Assembly (NCBI RefSeq): GCF_001619985.1
Contig: NW_017264197.1
Span: 1,302,001 to 1,366,000, forward strand
Source: Xylona heveae TC161
Lineage: Eukaryota > Ascomycota > Xylonomycetes > Xylonales > Xylonaceae
Reading direction: 5' to 3'
DNA: 64,000 bases
Shown one piece after another: positions 32,980-44,003 of the stretch. Each line of letters opens with the position of its first letter. The stretch's first letter is position 1. The notes beneath the pieces were generated by a model, which made no database searches, had not been told where the DNA came from, and worked only from the letters and a program-made list of their open reading frames with translations. The position numbers were made by a program, and so were the translations under genes.

Positions 32980-35975
32980 ATGCATCGTCCATTGAGTCTT
33001 CTCGGGAGAGTATCTCGAGCAGGCTCATTCCGGCCTGCATCAGCGGGATGGATTAGAATTAGATGCTTCTCTTCAACGGTCTCAGTGGCCTCAGATTCAA
33101 CCTCCCAGGATGAATTGGCAAGAACCAGGAATATTGGCATCATTGCCCATATTGATGCTGTAAGTTCGATAGAACAAAAGAAAGCCTTGACTTGGCGATG
33201 AGTAATACTGTATTAGATTTGGACGAGACTAATTTTATGTGTAGGGGAAAACAACCACCACGGAACGCATGCTTTATTATAGCGGCTTCACCCGCAGACT
33301 AGGAGGTAAATCTTTCTGCTTACCCCATTAGTATTCCCTTCATTTTCTCCGCGGTCGGATTCCGTTGTTTTTATTTCATATTGTTTGACTTTCCGGCGAA
33401 AATAAGTCATAGCACGTGATACCGCTCCCCTCTAACAAAGCATCTTTCGTGTCCTCTTTGTCTGGTTGTTCCTTCACGAATGTCACTATAATTAACCCTG
33501 GCAACAGATGTCGATGAAGGGTCTACTGTGACGGACTTTTTGCCCGCTGAGAGGGCAAGAGGTATCACCATCCAGTCAGCGGCCGTGACTTTCCATTGGC
33601 CCCCTCTCCCCGAAGAACAGCAAGCAACTGCAAAAGGCTCAACTCTATTGGAAGACACAAAATCGACGAGTGCATTACCTCGTTCTCTCACTTCACATAC
33701 TATCAACCTAATCGACACACCTGGACATGCCGACTTTACATTCGAAGTTCTACGATCACTCCGGATTCTCGATGGTGCAGTATGCATTTTAGATGGTGTG
33801 GCCGGAGTTGAAGCACAGACAGAAAAGGTTTGGCATCAAGCAAGTGTATACAGCATTCCACGGATCATTTTTGTAAATAAGCTGGACCGGGACGGCGCCG
33901 GTTTTGCCCGGACAGTTCGTCAGATTGGCGCACGGCTGCATGGTTGGCCCGCGGTATGCCACATCCCATGGTGGCAAGGCCACGATCAGAAATTTGTCGG
34001 CATTGGAGACGTTGTTGGCCTTCGCGGATTGAAATGGGAGGAAGGCGGTGACGGGAAAACACTCAAGCTGTCCACCTTACAAGACCTCGAGCAGACCGAG
34101 CCTGCTTTCGCGGAAGAAATAAAGAAAGGTCGGGCTGCACTGGTGGAATTGTTGAGCGAACACGACGAAGAGATGGTTGAGAAATTCCTCGAATACGACG
34201 AAGATCACTTAGCCATTCCCGCAATCGAGCTCACAGAGAGCCTCCGCAGATGCATCTGCAATGAAAGCCCGCAGCAAATTATTCCCGTGTTTGCAGGTGC
34301 CAGTTTCCGGAATATCGGCGTGCAACCATTGCTTGATGCTGTTGTCGACTTGTTGCCCGAGCCACGAGAGCGGCCTGATGCTGAAATCAGCCTCGGGCAC
34401 CGCAAGGGAGGGCTACAGCAGCTTATCGACGGCAAAATGGTCCTTGAGCAACTCCTGGAGAAGGATGGCAAAAAGAACAAAAAGGCTGTCGGAGCTGCAA
34501 AGACTCGAGCAATTGCGTCGGTTGAAAAGTTTGAGGCCTGTGCACTTGCATTCAAGGTGGTCAATGATCCTCGCCGTGGTGTTCTAGTCTATGTCAGGGT
34601 CTATTCGGGCACTATCCACCGGAATGCTCCTCTTTACAATACAAACCTACATGTCGGAGAAAGGCCTCCTCGTCTCTTGCGCATGTATGCTAATGATGCC
34701 ATCGAAATTCCCTCCATCGAAGCTGGACAAATTGGTGTCATAGTTGGTCTTAAACATGCTCGAACTGGAGATACTCTAATTTCTTATGCTGGCGTCAACC
34801 CTAAGACCGGCCCACCAGCACCATTTAACACTCTTCAACTCCGACCCATCGAAGTCCCTCCACCAGTCTTCTTCGCCAGCGTCGAGCCACACAGTCTCAG
34901 CGAGGAGAAGAATCTCGCAGACACCCTCGCTCTTCTTCTCCGAGAAGACCCCAGCCTTCACGTCTCTGTCGACGAGGATTCCGGTCAGACCCATCTCAGC
35001 GGAATGGGTGAACTACACTTGGAAATCGCTCGAGATCGCCTCATAGGCGACTACAAGGCCAAGGCATCCATGGGTCGCGTGGAGATTGGATACCGCGAAA
35101 GTATCCTTAGTGAGACACACCCGGAAACAATATTTTTCGATCGAGACATAGCAGGCAAGAAGGCCAAAGCCGGCTGCACTGCCACCGTCGCACCTCTGGA
35201 AAGAGACTTGACTGAAGCGCCGCTCCCTGCGGATGAGACGTCAGCGACACTTCTCCGAGATGGCAATCTTATCACCCTCAACATCGCTGGACTCGATCCC
35301 GCAAGTTCATTATTGCCCGTCGAGGCTATCAAGACATCACTCATTGATGGCGCGCTCGCCGCGCTGTCTCGCGGTCCAGTACACTCTTTTCCCATGCACA
35401 GTATCCATGTATCTCTCGAACTTGATGCCCTCGCGCACATTTTCGGTCCTGACACCACGCCTGCTGCCTTATCCTCCGCCGCGCGACAAGCTACTCAAGC
35501 TGCTATTCGCGCATCTCTCGATGGAGCAGGCGCGGCTATCATGGAACCAGTCATGAACGTCGTGATCAATGTCGACGAAGCGAGTCTTGGTGCTGTAGTC
35601 CACGATATTAGTTCGGCGCGTGGTGGACAGGTGCTGTCGCTCGATACGGCGTCATCGAGCGTAGCCAATCCCAGCAGTGGCAGCGAAGCTAGTGAGGAGG
35701 ATGACCTCCCCGCTGTAGACGTTGCTCGTATTTACACCCCGCCTGATCCTTTCACATCAGGAAGCGCCGGCGAAAGTTTACAAGAAGGAATGACTTCCGG
35801 CGACCGCCAACGCAATATCACCGCTCGTGTCCCCCTTAAAGAAATGGTTGGATATTTGAAGCATCTCCGCAGTCTGACTGCGGGTAGAGGCACTTTTGTA
35901 ATGAGCGTAGACCGCTTCGAGCGCATGTCTGGACCCAGAGAGAAAGCCGTACTGGCCGAGCTCAGTGGATTTTAA
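32980..35975 (+). CDS. mef2: Mitochondrial elongation factor G2 / ribosome-releasing factor 2 (Mef2)
   Basis: Three exons, 32980-33159, 33245-33305 and 33508-35975, phases consistent, 902 residues. Mef2 is an EF-G-type GTPase that works with the ribosome recycling factor to split mitochondrial ribosomes. The N-terminus is a mitochondrial presequence ([18 protein letters not shown], rich in Arg and Ser). The P-loop [14 protein letters not shown] is cut exactly by intron 1. [13 protein letters not shown] carries switch [13 protein letters not shown] is G3, and [12 protein letters not shown] is G4. Domain II follows ([20 protein letters not shown]), then domains III-V with [15 protein letters not shown]. 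The C-terminus has [23 protein letters not shown]-type residues. An acidic Ser-rich insertion ([11 protein letters not shown]) lies within domain V, together with a longer-than-usual domain II insert (DGKKNKKAV). Confidence 0.96.
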
Positions 35976-36700
35976 GCCGCGGCTTTCACGTCCTTTTTGG
36001 ATTTTAGAAATAGAACTGTAATATATCCTCCAGGTAGTCTTTTATTAATTATATCTAGCGAATGTAAGATCTCCAGACCACAACGAGTATGGTACTTGCG
36101 TCAATGCCGTTGTATTATACTATTTCGGAGAGGAACTCCCTCGTGATGCTATATGGTGTCATTTTATAAGAGCGCATAGGTTTAAACAGCGTTTGATGAA
36201 CCCTTTCCGGCGTTCTAGATTTCGTAAAATGCTAGACCTTTTTCTTTTTCCGGATCCACCTTTTTTTTGGGAGGGAAATTTCTTTGTCACATATGAACAA
36301 TGCATTCTTTACACACGCTAATAGTACCTGCCAACCAACGTCAATAGCAATATTTCCCAGACCAGAAATTATCAAAGAAGCCTTTCCATCCTTTTGTAAC
36401 GCAGCAATGCCCTTTGTCAAGTAACCTTTAGAGCATCTACTTTACTCCTCTCCGGAGCCCTTAAAAGCCAACCCCGGAAAGATAAAAGAAGAACCACAAT
36501 CCACAATCCACAATCCACACAGTGAAAATATACAAGGACGAAACAGAGAAAAAATATAAAAGAATAGTAATTCAAAACAGATATGACCAAAACTCCCATC
36601 TAGGTTTTACTATCTCCGCCAAAAAAGCTCGCCCTTGAGATACCGGGACAGCGATATCCTCCTAGATCTACAACTATCTTTAGCAATGCTATTCCACCAT
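35976..36700. other. Intergenic region between mef2 and the 74-residue gene
   Basis: Two genes converge here. It includes a CCACAAT heptanucleotide tandem repeat (about 36494-36518), probably in the 3' UTR of the small gene. No further gene is supported. Confidence 0.5.
36494..36518. repeat. CCACAAT tandem repeat
   Basis: About three and a half copies of a 7-bp unit, CCACAATCCACAAT and on. Confidence 0.85.
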
Positions 36701-36925
36701 TTACTTGGAAGAACTGGAATTGACAGACCCGCGGGATTCGCCGGAAAATAAGGCCTCGAATTTGCTCGCTGCACTAGGCGCTGATTTGAAGGGCACCTTG
36801 CGCGGTGGAAGCGGGCGCGTGAAGCGGCCGGCGGGCGTGCAGTCAGGGCTTCCACGGCCGACGTAGACGGTAGGTTCTTCCGCTTCCGCGTTGTCCTTGA
36901 GAGTGGTCTTTTGGTGGTCTGGCAT
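36701..36925 (-). CDS. Small basic protein of 74 residues, unknown function
   Basis: A single exon starting at an ATG in a good context (CACAATG on the minus strand), with a TATA box about 200 bp upstream. No family recognised. The sequence starts MPDHQKTTLKDNAE. The middle is ordered-looking: TVYVGRGSPDCTPAGRF, then TRPLPPRKVPFKSAPSAASKFEALF. The end is Ser/Lys-rich. It has no signal peptide and one cysteine. The TATA box, a pyrimidine-rich leader and a compact reading frame favour a real, possibly stress- or stage-regulated gene; that regulation is inference. Random ORFs of this length do occur, hence moderate confidence. Confidence 0.6.
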   Translation of the reverse strand: MPDHQKTTLKDNAEAEEPTVYVGRGSPDCTPAGRFTRPLPPRKVPFKSAPSAASKFEALFSGESRGSVNSSSSK

Positions 36926-37574
36926 TGTGAGTGGCTTTTTGTTTCTCTGTGGTGATGAAGTGGGAGAAGGAACGATGGCAGTAAAAGTGTAAATCGTAAA
37001 AGAATAGAGCGTAAAAGGGTAAAGTGAACAGCGAATTTGTGCAAATGTATTTGTAGTGGAGAAGTTGTAGATTGGGATTATGAAAGTGCTGCGCGGAAAG
37101 AATAAATTGATGGAGGATGGTGAGGGGATTTATAGAGGTATTGAAGAAAAAGTTGAAACTGTTGAGTATTGTTCACCCATTGTCTTTTCTGGTTGTGCTA
37201 TTGACTGTTTCAAAAGAACAGTCCATGAATAGGAGTTTCTATATTTTGAATGTATCTATTGATGTATGATGTACGATGTGGGCTTGATCTTCTTTTTCTT
37301 CGTGAAACAAAATAAGTACAAGGACAGAAAAATAAAAGGTCTAGTTGTTTTGACCTATGTGAAATTGCTCCACCAAAATATTCCTAATAATTCGAACGTG
37401 TAATCGTACTAAGTAGTCAGCAATGACGTTCGTATGTCTCTTCTAGGGTTCACTTACAAGATTCTCTTGTCCCTAGACTCCTGAACGCCCATTCTCCGCA
37501 TGCGTTGAAACCTAAGTATTGTGCGCCAACGCCCTCGCGGCCCGGAGAGAGAAAGAAAATATGCTCTTCTTCGT
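36926..37574. other. Intergenic region with promoter of the 74-residue gene
   Basis: It holds a minus-strand pyrimidine-rich leader, a TATA box at 37128-37135 and A/T-rich DNA beyond it up to the cyclin gene. Confidence 0.5.
37128..37135 (-). promoter_or_regulatory. TATA box of the 74-residue gene
   Basis: CTATAAAT on the minus strand, about 200 bp before the ATG at 36925. Confidence 0.6.
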
Positions 37575-38645
37575 TTATTCTCCATTTTCCAACATTCTCC
37601 GCGCTTCTAATTCAGCATCGATCGCCTCGACCGTCAGCGGAACGGACCTTCTTCCCCATTTCTCTTTCTCGCTGACCGCGAAACCCTCAACGCTGCGCAT
37701 TCCAACCACTAGAAACCCAAGCTCTTCTCTATCCGTATCAAATGCCTCCCACCAGTTATCATCTGGCAGCTTGATGTCTAATTCCCGAGCGGCAAGATAG
37801 ATGGCAGCGGTGGCTAGGGCGGGTGGCTGATGCGTAAGGTAAAGCATTTGGGGGCTTAGTAGCGCGGTGTTCAGATGCGCGAACGTTCTTTGTGCAAGCG
37901 CATTGCTTTTAGGCTGGCCGAAGGTATCCAGCGCCTGAAGGTAGTTGATTGCTATTGTATAAGGAAGCGCCACATGGGTTTGCAAACCCATTGCAAAGGC
38001 CAACTTTCGCTCAGTCTGAAATAATTGCGTCCTTTGCGAGTAGTACGTTCCTTCGGAAAGGTAGTATGCTTCTGGATCTCGAGTTTTTGAGTCCGCCGGG
38101 CTCAGAAGATTCGAGGAATCAGACAGGAGGTATGAATACACGTTCAGGACGTTGCGGGGTGTTTGCGGGTAGGGCGAGAGCTTTGCCATCATGTAAAGAG
38201 CAGCTGCGGATACATCCTAAATTAGAACTGTCAATAATTTCTCTTGGCCGAAAAGCAACAGCTGGCGTCTGTCTCGACACGGAGCTTTCCAGAGCTTCAA
38301 AGCTTGCTTGTGCGTGAACCTTACCTTGGCATCATGATCTTTTAAGCTGCCACCACCAGCGCCGATCCAGAACCTGTAGAAAATCACAATTGCTTGAGCG
38401 ACAGTGTCCTGGGGGAGCCGTAACAGGATGCCCGCTGCTTGTGTTAAGCGTGCGCCGACAAATCGAACGGATAATTCCAGGTCTGCGGGTATTCCATCGA
38501 GCTGCGAGGTTGACGTAGACAGTTGCTCAATGGTCGCAAGCGGATTCGATAGATTTGAAGGAGGTGAATACCCTGTCATTGTATCCACTATCGCCGCAAG
38601 AGCGGTTGTTGAAGCTTTGTTTATTAAATCGCCAAGTGATGGCAT
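37575..38645 (-). CDS. Cyclin (cyclin L/K/T-like, transcription-type)
   Basis: Two exons on the minus strand, 38645-38325 and 38216-37575, joined in phase 0 (donor GTAAGG, acceptor TTTAG), 320 residues. The first cyclin box contains LSVRFVGARLTQAAGILLRLPQ, then QAIVIFYRFW, followed by DVSAAALYMMAKLSPYPQTPR across the intron. The second box contains ERKLAFAMGLQTHVALPYTIAINYL and PPALATAAIYLAARELDIKLP. This order, especially the VGARLTQAAG/FYRFW pair, is characteristic of transcription cyclins that partner CDK9-, CDK11- or CDK12-type kinases in the nucleus rather than of mitotic cyclins. The exact subfamily is inferred. The chain ends shortly after the second box (EARRMLENGE), so there is no long RS tail as in animal cyclin L. 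Confidence 0.85.
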
Positions 38646-40194
38646 TCAAGTATATACTCAGTACAGCAACGACAGATTCGCTTCGCTTCGGTATAAAATA
38701 CTGGCCTGCCAACATCGAAGGGAGCCAAGTGTCATTTATTCTATCAGATTTTTTGAATGCATCGTTACAATAATCAAACCTCAGTTTCTCTTTAGAATAA
38801 TCTTTATGTTAGTCATTATCATAGCATTTACTTTCAGAATGAGCTGCGTTTAGAAGATTTATTGAGAGCTAACTTGGTAGAGGTATTGGATGTTGTGTAT
38901 TAACTGCACCAGATTAATACCCACAATAACTATACAGGGATCTATGCACCTTTTATATTATCAAGATCTCTTCTGTCATTACATTTAAGCTTGCGTCCTA
39001 GCAAGCAAGCCGTTAGTTACAGAGAGGATACCTAAGAACAATGGTCCGGGCTTGGGAAGCTTGCAATCCAAAAGAGGTTGGTTCAAGAGCGGCGCTTCCG
39101 GCATTTCTCTTATTGGTTGTTATCACTCATCCAAGGCAGGGGGCCGCTGTGAAAACGAAAAGAACGTTGATACCTCCTTTGCTCCGGTCCGAGGCTTCGG
39201 AACCGATACCAAATCCTCCTCTGTTTGATCATAAAGTTGGAACTCAAACCACTGAGATCCAGGCTATATGCCAGCAAAGTGACGGCCGACCAAGTATGAA
39301 AGCCTTGCTCGAAGGAAGTTGAAGATTCAGATCAAAGAGCAATCAAGTGTCCATCGAAGGCTATCGCGAGATTCTGGCAGCAATTGCACGAGAATGATTG
39401 AACTAAACCAGAGTTCAATGCGGCACAGCCATCTAATTTCGGATCTTTTCCATACCCTTGCATGAGTTATGGTAGGCGCCTTGTCAGGCGTCCCTTGGAT
39501 ACAACGGACGTTTGCCCAATCACTCCAGCTTGCTAGCGAACCATTGCATACAAAATGACCATGAACCATGGCCGAGGGGATGTGGATATACTTTTACCTC
39601 TCCACTCCACTTTGAAGAGGGAACTTCCTGTTTCAGAAGCCGCAGCGGGCCCCGCGAGCATTTTCTTGCTCTTTGTCTTCCCACGTTTTCTTCTTCTTTC
39701 TGAAATTTTCTGTCCCTGTCATACACTGCATATCACCTCCAGTCCCATGGAATCTGATCGCCATGCAAATGGACATTTTTGATAATAATTAACTCTGTTT
39801 GAATTTTGGGGTGCAAGACCTGTCTTTTTCTCCATTACTGTTTTTCATTTGCTTCATGTCACTACAAGGATCACATACTTTCTTCCCGCCTTGCTTTATT
39901 CTGACTCCAGGCGTGGCTGTGCCATCGTTTCTGCCTGGTTGCATGATCATCCTATGACATTGCTTCGTTCCAAATAAAAGATCTCGGCATTAATCTACCT
40001 CAACAAGTCGTCAAACCCTTAGTATCGGCATCAATTTTCTAGGGAACTTCACTTTCAAATCTGGACCATACTCGATGCTCATGTTCTCGACTTTTCGAAG
40101 TTTCTCATAGTACGCAAAATCTCAAAGAACGACCAGATTTTGAATATAAGTCTTTCCTATATTGAGCTAGCATTCAGTCTATGCGCTTCTCAGC
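38646..40194. other. Divergent intergenic region between the cyclin and the lectin-like gene
   Basis: About 1.5 kb with promoters expected at both ends. No supported gene; the ORF at 39041-39322 has no recognisable features. Confidence 0.5.
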
Positions 40195-41972
40195 ATGCGC
40201 ATCTTCGGCAAGGACTCCAAACCTCTTCCACCAAGTTCTGAATCTACGCCAGCGCCATCCAGGGATTCGACAACCAACTGGTTCGAGGGTCTGGAAGTTG
40301 TTCCAGTCGGCCACGGAATCGAAGCAGTTCCAGTGCATCCTGGAGTGGAAGTAGTACCATCGGAACATTTGCCTAGCACTCCTTTATTACAACTTCGTCT
40401 AGGCGAAGCAGGGAAGGAGGTAATACATCAGGAGGTCCTAGAGCCAGAACCAGACACTCGACGTCGACGTCTAAAATGGTGGATTCTGGCTGTGACAGTC
40501 CTTATTGTCCTGATAGCGGTTGGGGTTGTACTAGGGATTGTACTTAGTCGGAAACATCCCTCATCAAAGTAAGCACTCACTTTTTAACAGAGAACTCCCT
40601 GTTGGCGGATATCTCGATACAACTACAAGGAAACTTACGCGCACCTTCTTCCAGAGCAAATTCCCAGTCTCCAACAGCATCAACAGTAACACAAGCGGCC
40701 ACTCCAACGCACTCGAGCAACAAATCTGCCTCTGCGTCCAGCACAGCTACTATAACACCGACGCCGACAATCTTTTCCCACGACGGCGCATTCAACGGCA
40801 GCGGCTTTACTGTGCTTGATCTTGGTGACTCGGACGTGGGCATTGATCTTTTCTATCAGCATTACACTGGAGAAATCCGCAACCTCATCCTGCAGAACAA
40901 CGCATCAGCTGGGCAAGACGCAGAAATTGTCGTGCCGTCAAATGCCAGGAATGGAACTTCTTTAACAGCCATCTCATACAACAAAAACAATACCCTTACC
41001 GTACGTTTATTTCTCCTTTCCAAACCTCAATTATTCCCACGGCCCTACTTGCATAATACCTCTATACAATCCTTTAGTTCTTCACCTCCTTTTTTCTTTT
41101 CCGATATTGTTTCCCCGTTTCCTCTATCTCTTTTTCTTCAATACTTACTCCGCCCAAACCAGTGGCACGTCTTCTACATCGACACGAACAACATCGTACA
41201 GGAAGCCACCCGCAACAGCTCTAGCAAAATATACATCACAGGTCCCGTAGGCAAGCTCAAGGCCGTCGCAGCAGAAGGCCCCAGTGTTGGTCTCATGGTA
41301 TGCTACAACGACGACTACTACGGCACCAGCCCTTCGTCCTCATCTTCCTCCTCCTCTTCAATTTCTGGCGCCGGGCTACGTCTCTTCTACGGCAGCAGCG
41401 CGACCACCATCCAAGAGCTCGAATGGGGATACGGCACAACAGACTGGAAAGAAGGCAATACATTCCACAACGCCAACGGACAAGGCGGCGTTGCCTGCGC
41501 CGGTGTCGGATCGGGGATAACCTACCTGTATGCAGCAACTCCGACGACTGATATTGACGGCGGCAATCAGATCCAAATGTGGTGGAAAGACTTTAACGTC
41601 AACGCGACTGCAAACACGACTAGTCACCCGACTGGAATCTGGAATGCGGGTCCCGCTACAAGTTATGCCCTGCGACCAAACACCTCTTTAAGCAACAGCA
41701 ATTTCGTGTATTTCCAAGATGCGTCAGGGTACATTGTTGGACTCAAGAGCAACGCCCAGGCTGAGTCCTCGTCCTGGGGCGACAATTTTTTCGTCGGGGA
41801 TAACCTCAAAGCTCTCCCAGGAACGCAGATTACTTCGACAACGTCATATCCCAGCGGCGATACGCCCTCGACTTTGCATGTCTTCTTCCAATTAAATGGC
41901 GATGATGTCCACGAGTATAACCGGCCCACTGCAGGCGGGAGTTGGTCGTGGAGCGTTCTGCAGGGAGTGTGA
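40195..41972 (+). CDS. Type II membrane protein with fucose-lectin-like beta-propeller ectodomain
   Basis: Three exons: 40195-40568, 40655-41000 and 41163-41972, phases consistent, 509 residues. The first join uses the acceptor TTCCAG at 40654, because closer AGs are out of phase. Residues about 1-92 are cytosolic and Pro-rich. A basic RRRR stop lies before the single membrane helix at about 95-118 (WWILAVTVLIVLIAVGVVLG). A Ser/Thr-rich stalk (ANSQSPTAST, SASASSTAT) precedes a domain built of repeats with aromatic and Gly residues: DLFYQHYTGEIRNL, WHVFYIDTNNIVQEA, LRLFYGSSATTIQELEW, FVYFQDASGYIVGL, LHVFFQLNGDDVHEY. These match the blade pattern of fungal fucose-specific lectins (AAL type). 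Several NxS/T sites fit an extracellular location. Sugar binding is inferred, not shown. Confidence 0.87.
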
Positions 41973-42596
41973 GATGCCCGTGGGCTTTACATGGAGGCAG
42001 ATGATGACATTGCGCATATTGTAATCATTGGTTCATTGCAATCTTCTCTGTTGGTCCTTATTATATCAGAAGCGAGTTGGAGCATAGCCACGGTGCATTT
42101 CCTCTGGCGAAAGCAGCTTTGGTTTTTCACTTTTCTGCTTGTTTCTTGTCTGATATCCCCATTTATTCATGTATTTCTTTACTGAAGAAACATTGATACC
42201 CTTTCTAGTACCTTATCACGACTTCATAAATTATATAATATATCCCTGAGACCCCTCGATTACAGGAAAATAGTCGTTATTTGCGAATTATGGACATGGT
42301 TCCAACGAAGTATATATAAATGAAAAAACCCGAACATGTACCGGAAACCAAGTCAATTGAGCCATGGACTCTGCTTCAAAGTCCCCCCAGAACGTCCAAA
42401 GACCCAATTAGATATATATATAAGAAGCACAGGCATTGGACATAACGAGCGTTCAGGAAAAAACGGGAATTTTAAACAAGAAAATCAACAGAACCAACAA
42501 AACGATTCTTCCGTCCTATACGAGTTTTTGAACGGAAAGGAGGGACTGGGGACAATCCCAATCACCCCTATAAATTTAAGCTGCGAAATTGCGATA
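41973..42596. other. Intergenic region between convergent genes
   Basis: Between the stops of the lectin-like and transporter genes, A/T-rich in part (TATATAT near 42232 and 42413). Likely 3' UTRs only. Confidence 0.5.
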
Positions 42597-44003
42597 TTAG
42601 ACAATCGCATCAGGCTTCTCGACTCTGCGCTTCGCAGTCCCAATACCGCTGACGCCACGCTCCTGGTTGCTTCCGAGCCAAGGCTTGACGGCGTCACCGA
42701 ATCGCGACATCATCATAAAGTAGATGAACAAGCCGACGAGGATGAGGACGAAGGCGATGGGGTAGAGGTAGTGGATGGTAAGATGGAAGACGTGGATGCC
42801 GATGATGACGCCCCAGAAGTTGGCCGTGAGGAGGGAGATGTTCATGAACGCAGCACTAGCAACGCGGAACATGATTGGCGCCAGTGAATAAAAGATGAAA
42901 AGGCAGATGGTAAAGCCGGAGAGATAGCCTCCGATTTTGCCGTCCCAGGAAGCGGTGCGCCAAGCGGTGCGGTCAAAAATGGCTGACTGAACACCGCAAA
43001 TGATCGTAGCCCAGAAAGCCAGCTGACCGACCACCTCGTACAAGGGCCGCTTGCTCACCAGGAACTCCTCAGTAATATTGGTGAGGCCGTAGATGGTGGC
43101 GCCCAGCAAGGCAAACAGATCGCCTTTGAGCTGGTCGGGCACATGGCCGCCGTTGGCGCCGGTGATATGGTCAGAGGCAATAAGCAGACCCATACCACCG
43201 CAGCAAACGAGAATACCGATAATTTGAGTCCAGTGGTAGCGGACTTTGAGCAGGAGAGCGGAGACGACGACAACGACGACAATGGCCCAGAAGTTGATAA
43301 GCTGCGCGGAAAGAATGGTGGTGTATCGGTATGCGAGAACGGTGAAGTAATTACCCTCGACATCCATGAAGGCAAGGATAAAGTCTGTTTTGCATATTCG
43401 ATTAGATATCTGGGTCATCCTAGACCAGGGATCCCCGTTGGAACTTACACTTCCAACCGTCGCGGAATACCATGCGGGCCCAGCCCTTGATGCCATATTT
43501 ATACATGGTATAAAGCGAATAGACAAGATTCATGCAAATATAGTTGAGAAGCAATTGCAAGGTCGGGATAGAGTTGTTGTTCATGGCCAGCAAACTAGAG
43601 AATGTGTTTGTGCTGGTAATACATAGCGAAAGGACCTGCCTGCATGAGGGAAACGGCGAATTAATTTCCACATTACTTTCAAAGAGAGCTGCTGTTGTCG
43701 CAAAGAGAAATAACAGGTGTCATACCCAAGAATCAAAGCAATGTAGAAATCGCGAGTCTTGAAATAAGCAAACAATCCCCTTGATTCGTTTTTGATTTCA
43801 TCAATGGTGTGGCCAGCCGGGTTGCCATTCTCGTCCACGACGCCAACAACCTCAGGACGGCCGTGAGGCTCGCCCACGTTACCATTGCCACTAATGGCAT
43901 CACTGTGGTCTTCGTTGGAAGTGATGACAGCATCAGTCTCGGCGGCGGTCTTCACGGGCTCCGGACCACCGTCGGATTTGCCAGCGGACGCATAGTACGA
44001 CAT
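42597..44003 (-). CDS. SLC35F-type (DUF914) multi-pass transporter
   Basis: Three exons on the minus strand: 44003-43726, 43639-43449 and 43384-42597, phases consistent, 418 residues. The start ATG (MSYYASAGK) lies six codons inside a longer frame that has no upstream ATG. About 80 polar, Glu/Gly-rich N-terminal residues precede a series of hydrophobic helices. Family marks: LLNYICMNLVYSLYTMYKYG, then WKYFILAFMDVEGNYFTVLAY across intron 2, AQLINFWAIVVVVVVSALLL, IIGILVCCGGMGLLIASD, GDLFALLGATIYGLTNITEEF. The fold belongs to the drug/metabolite transporter superfamily with ten expected helices. SLC35F members are linked to organelle membranes, but substrates are largely unknown. The C-terminus is a short polar tail ending KRRVEKPDAIV. 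Confidence 0.9.
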
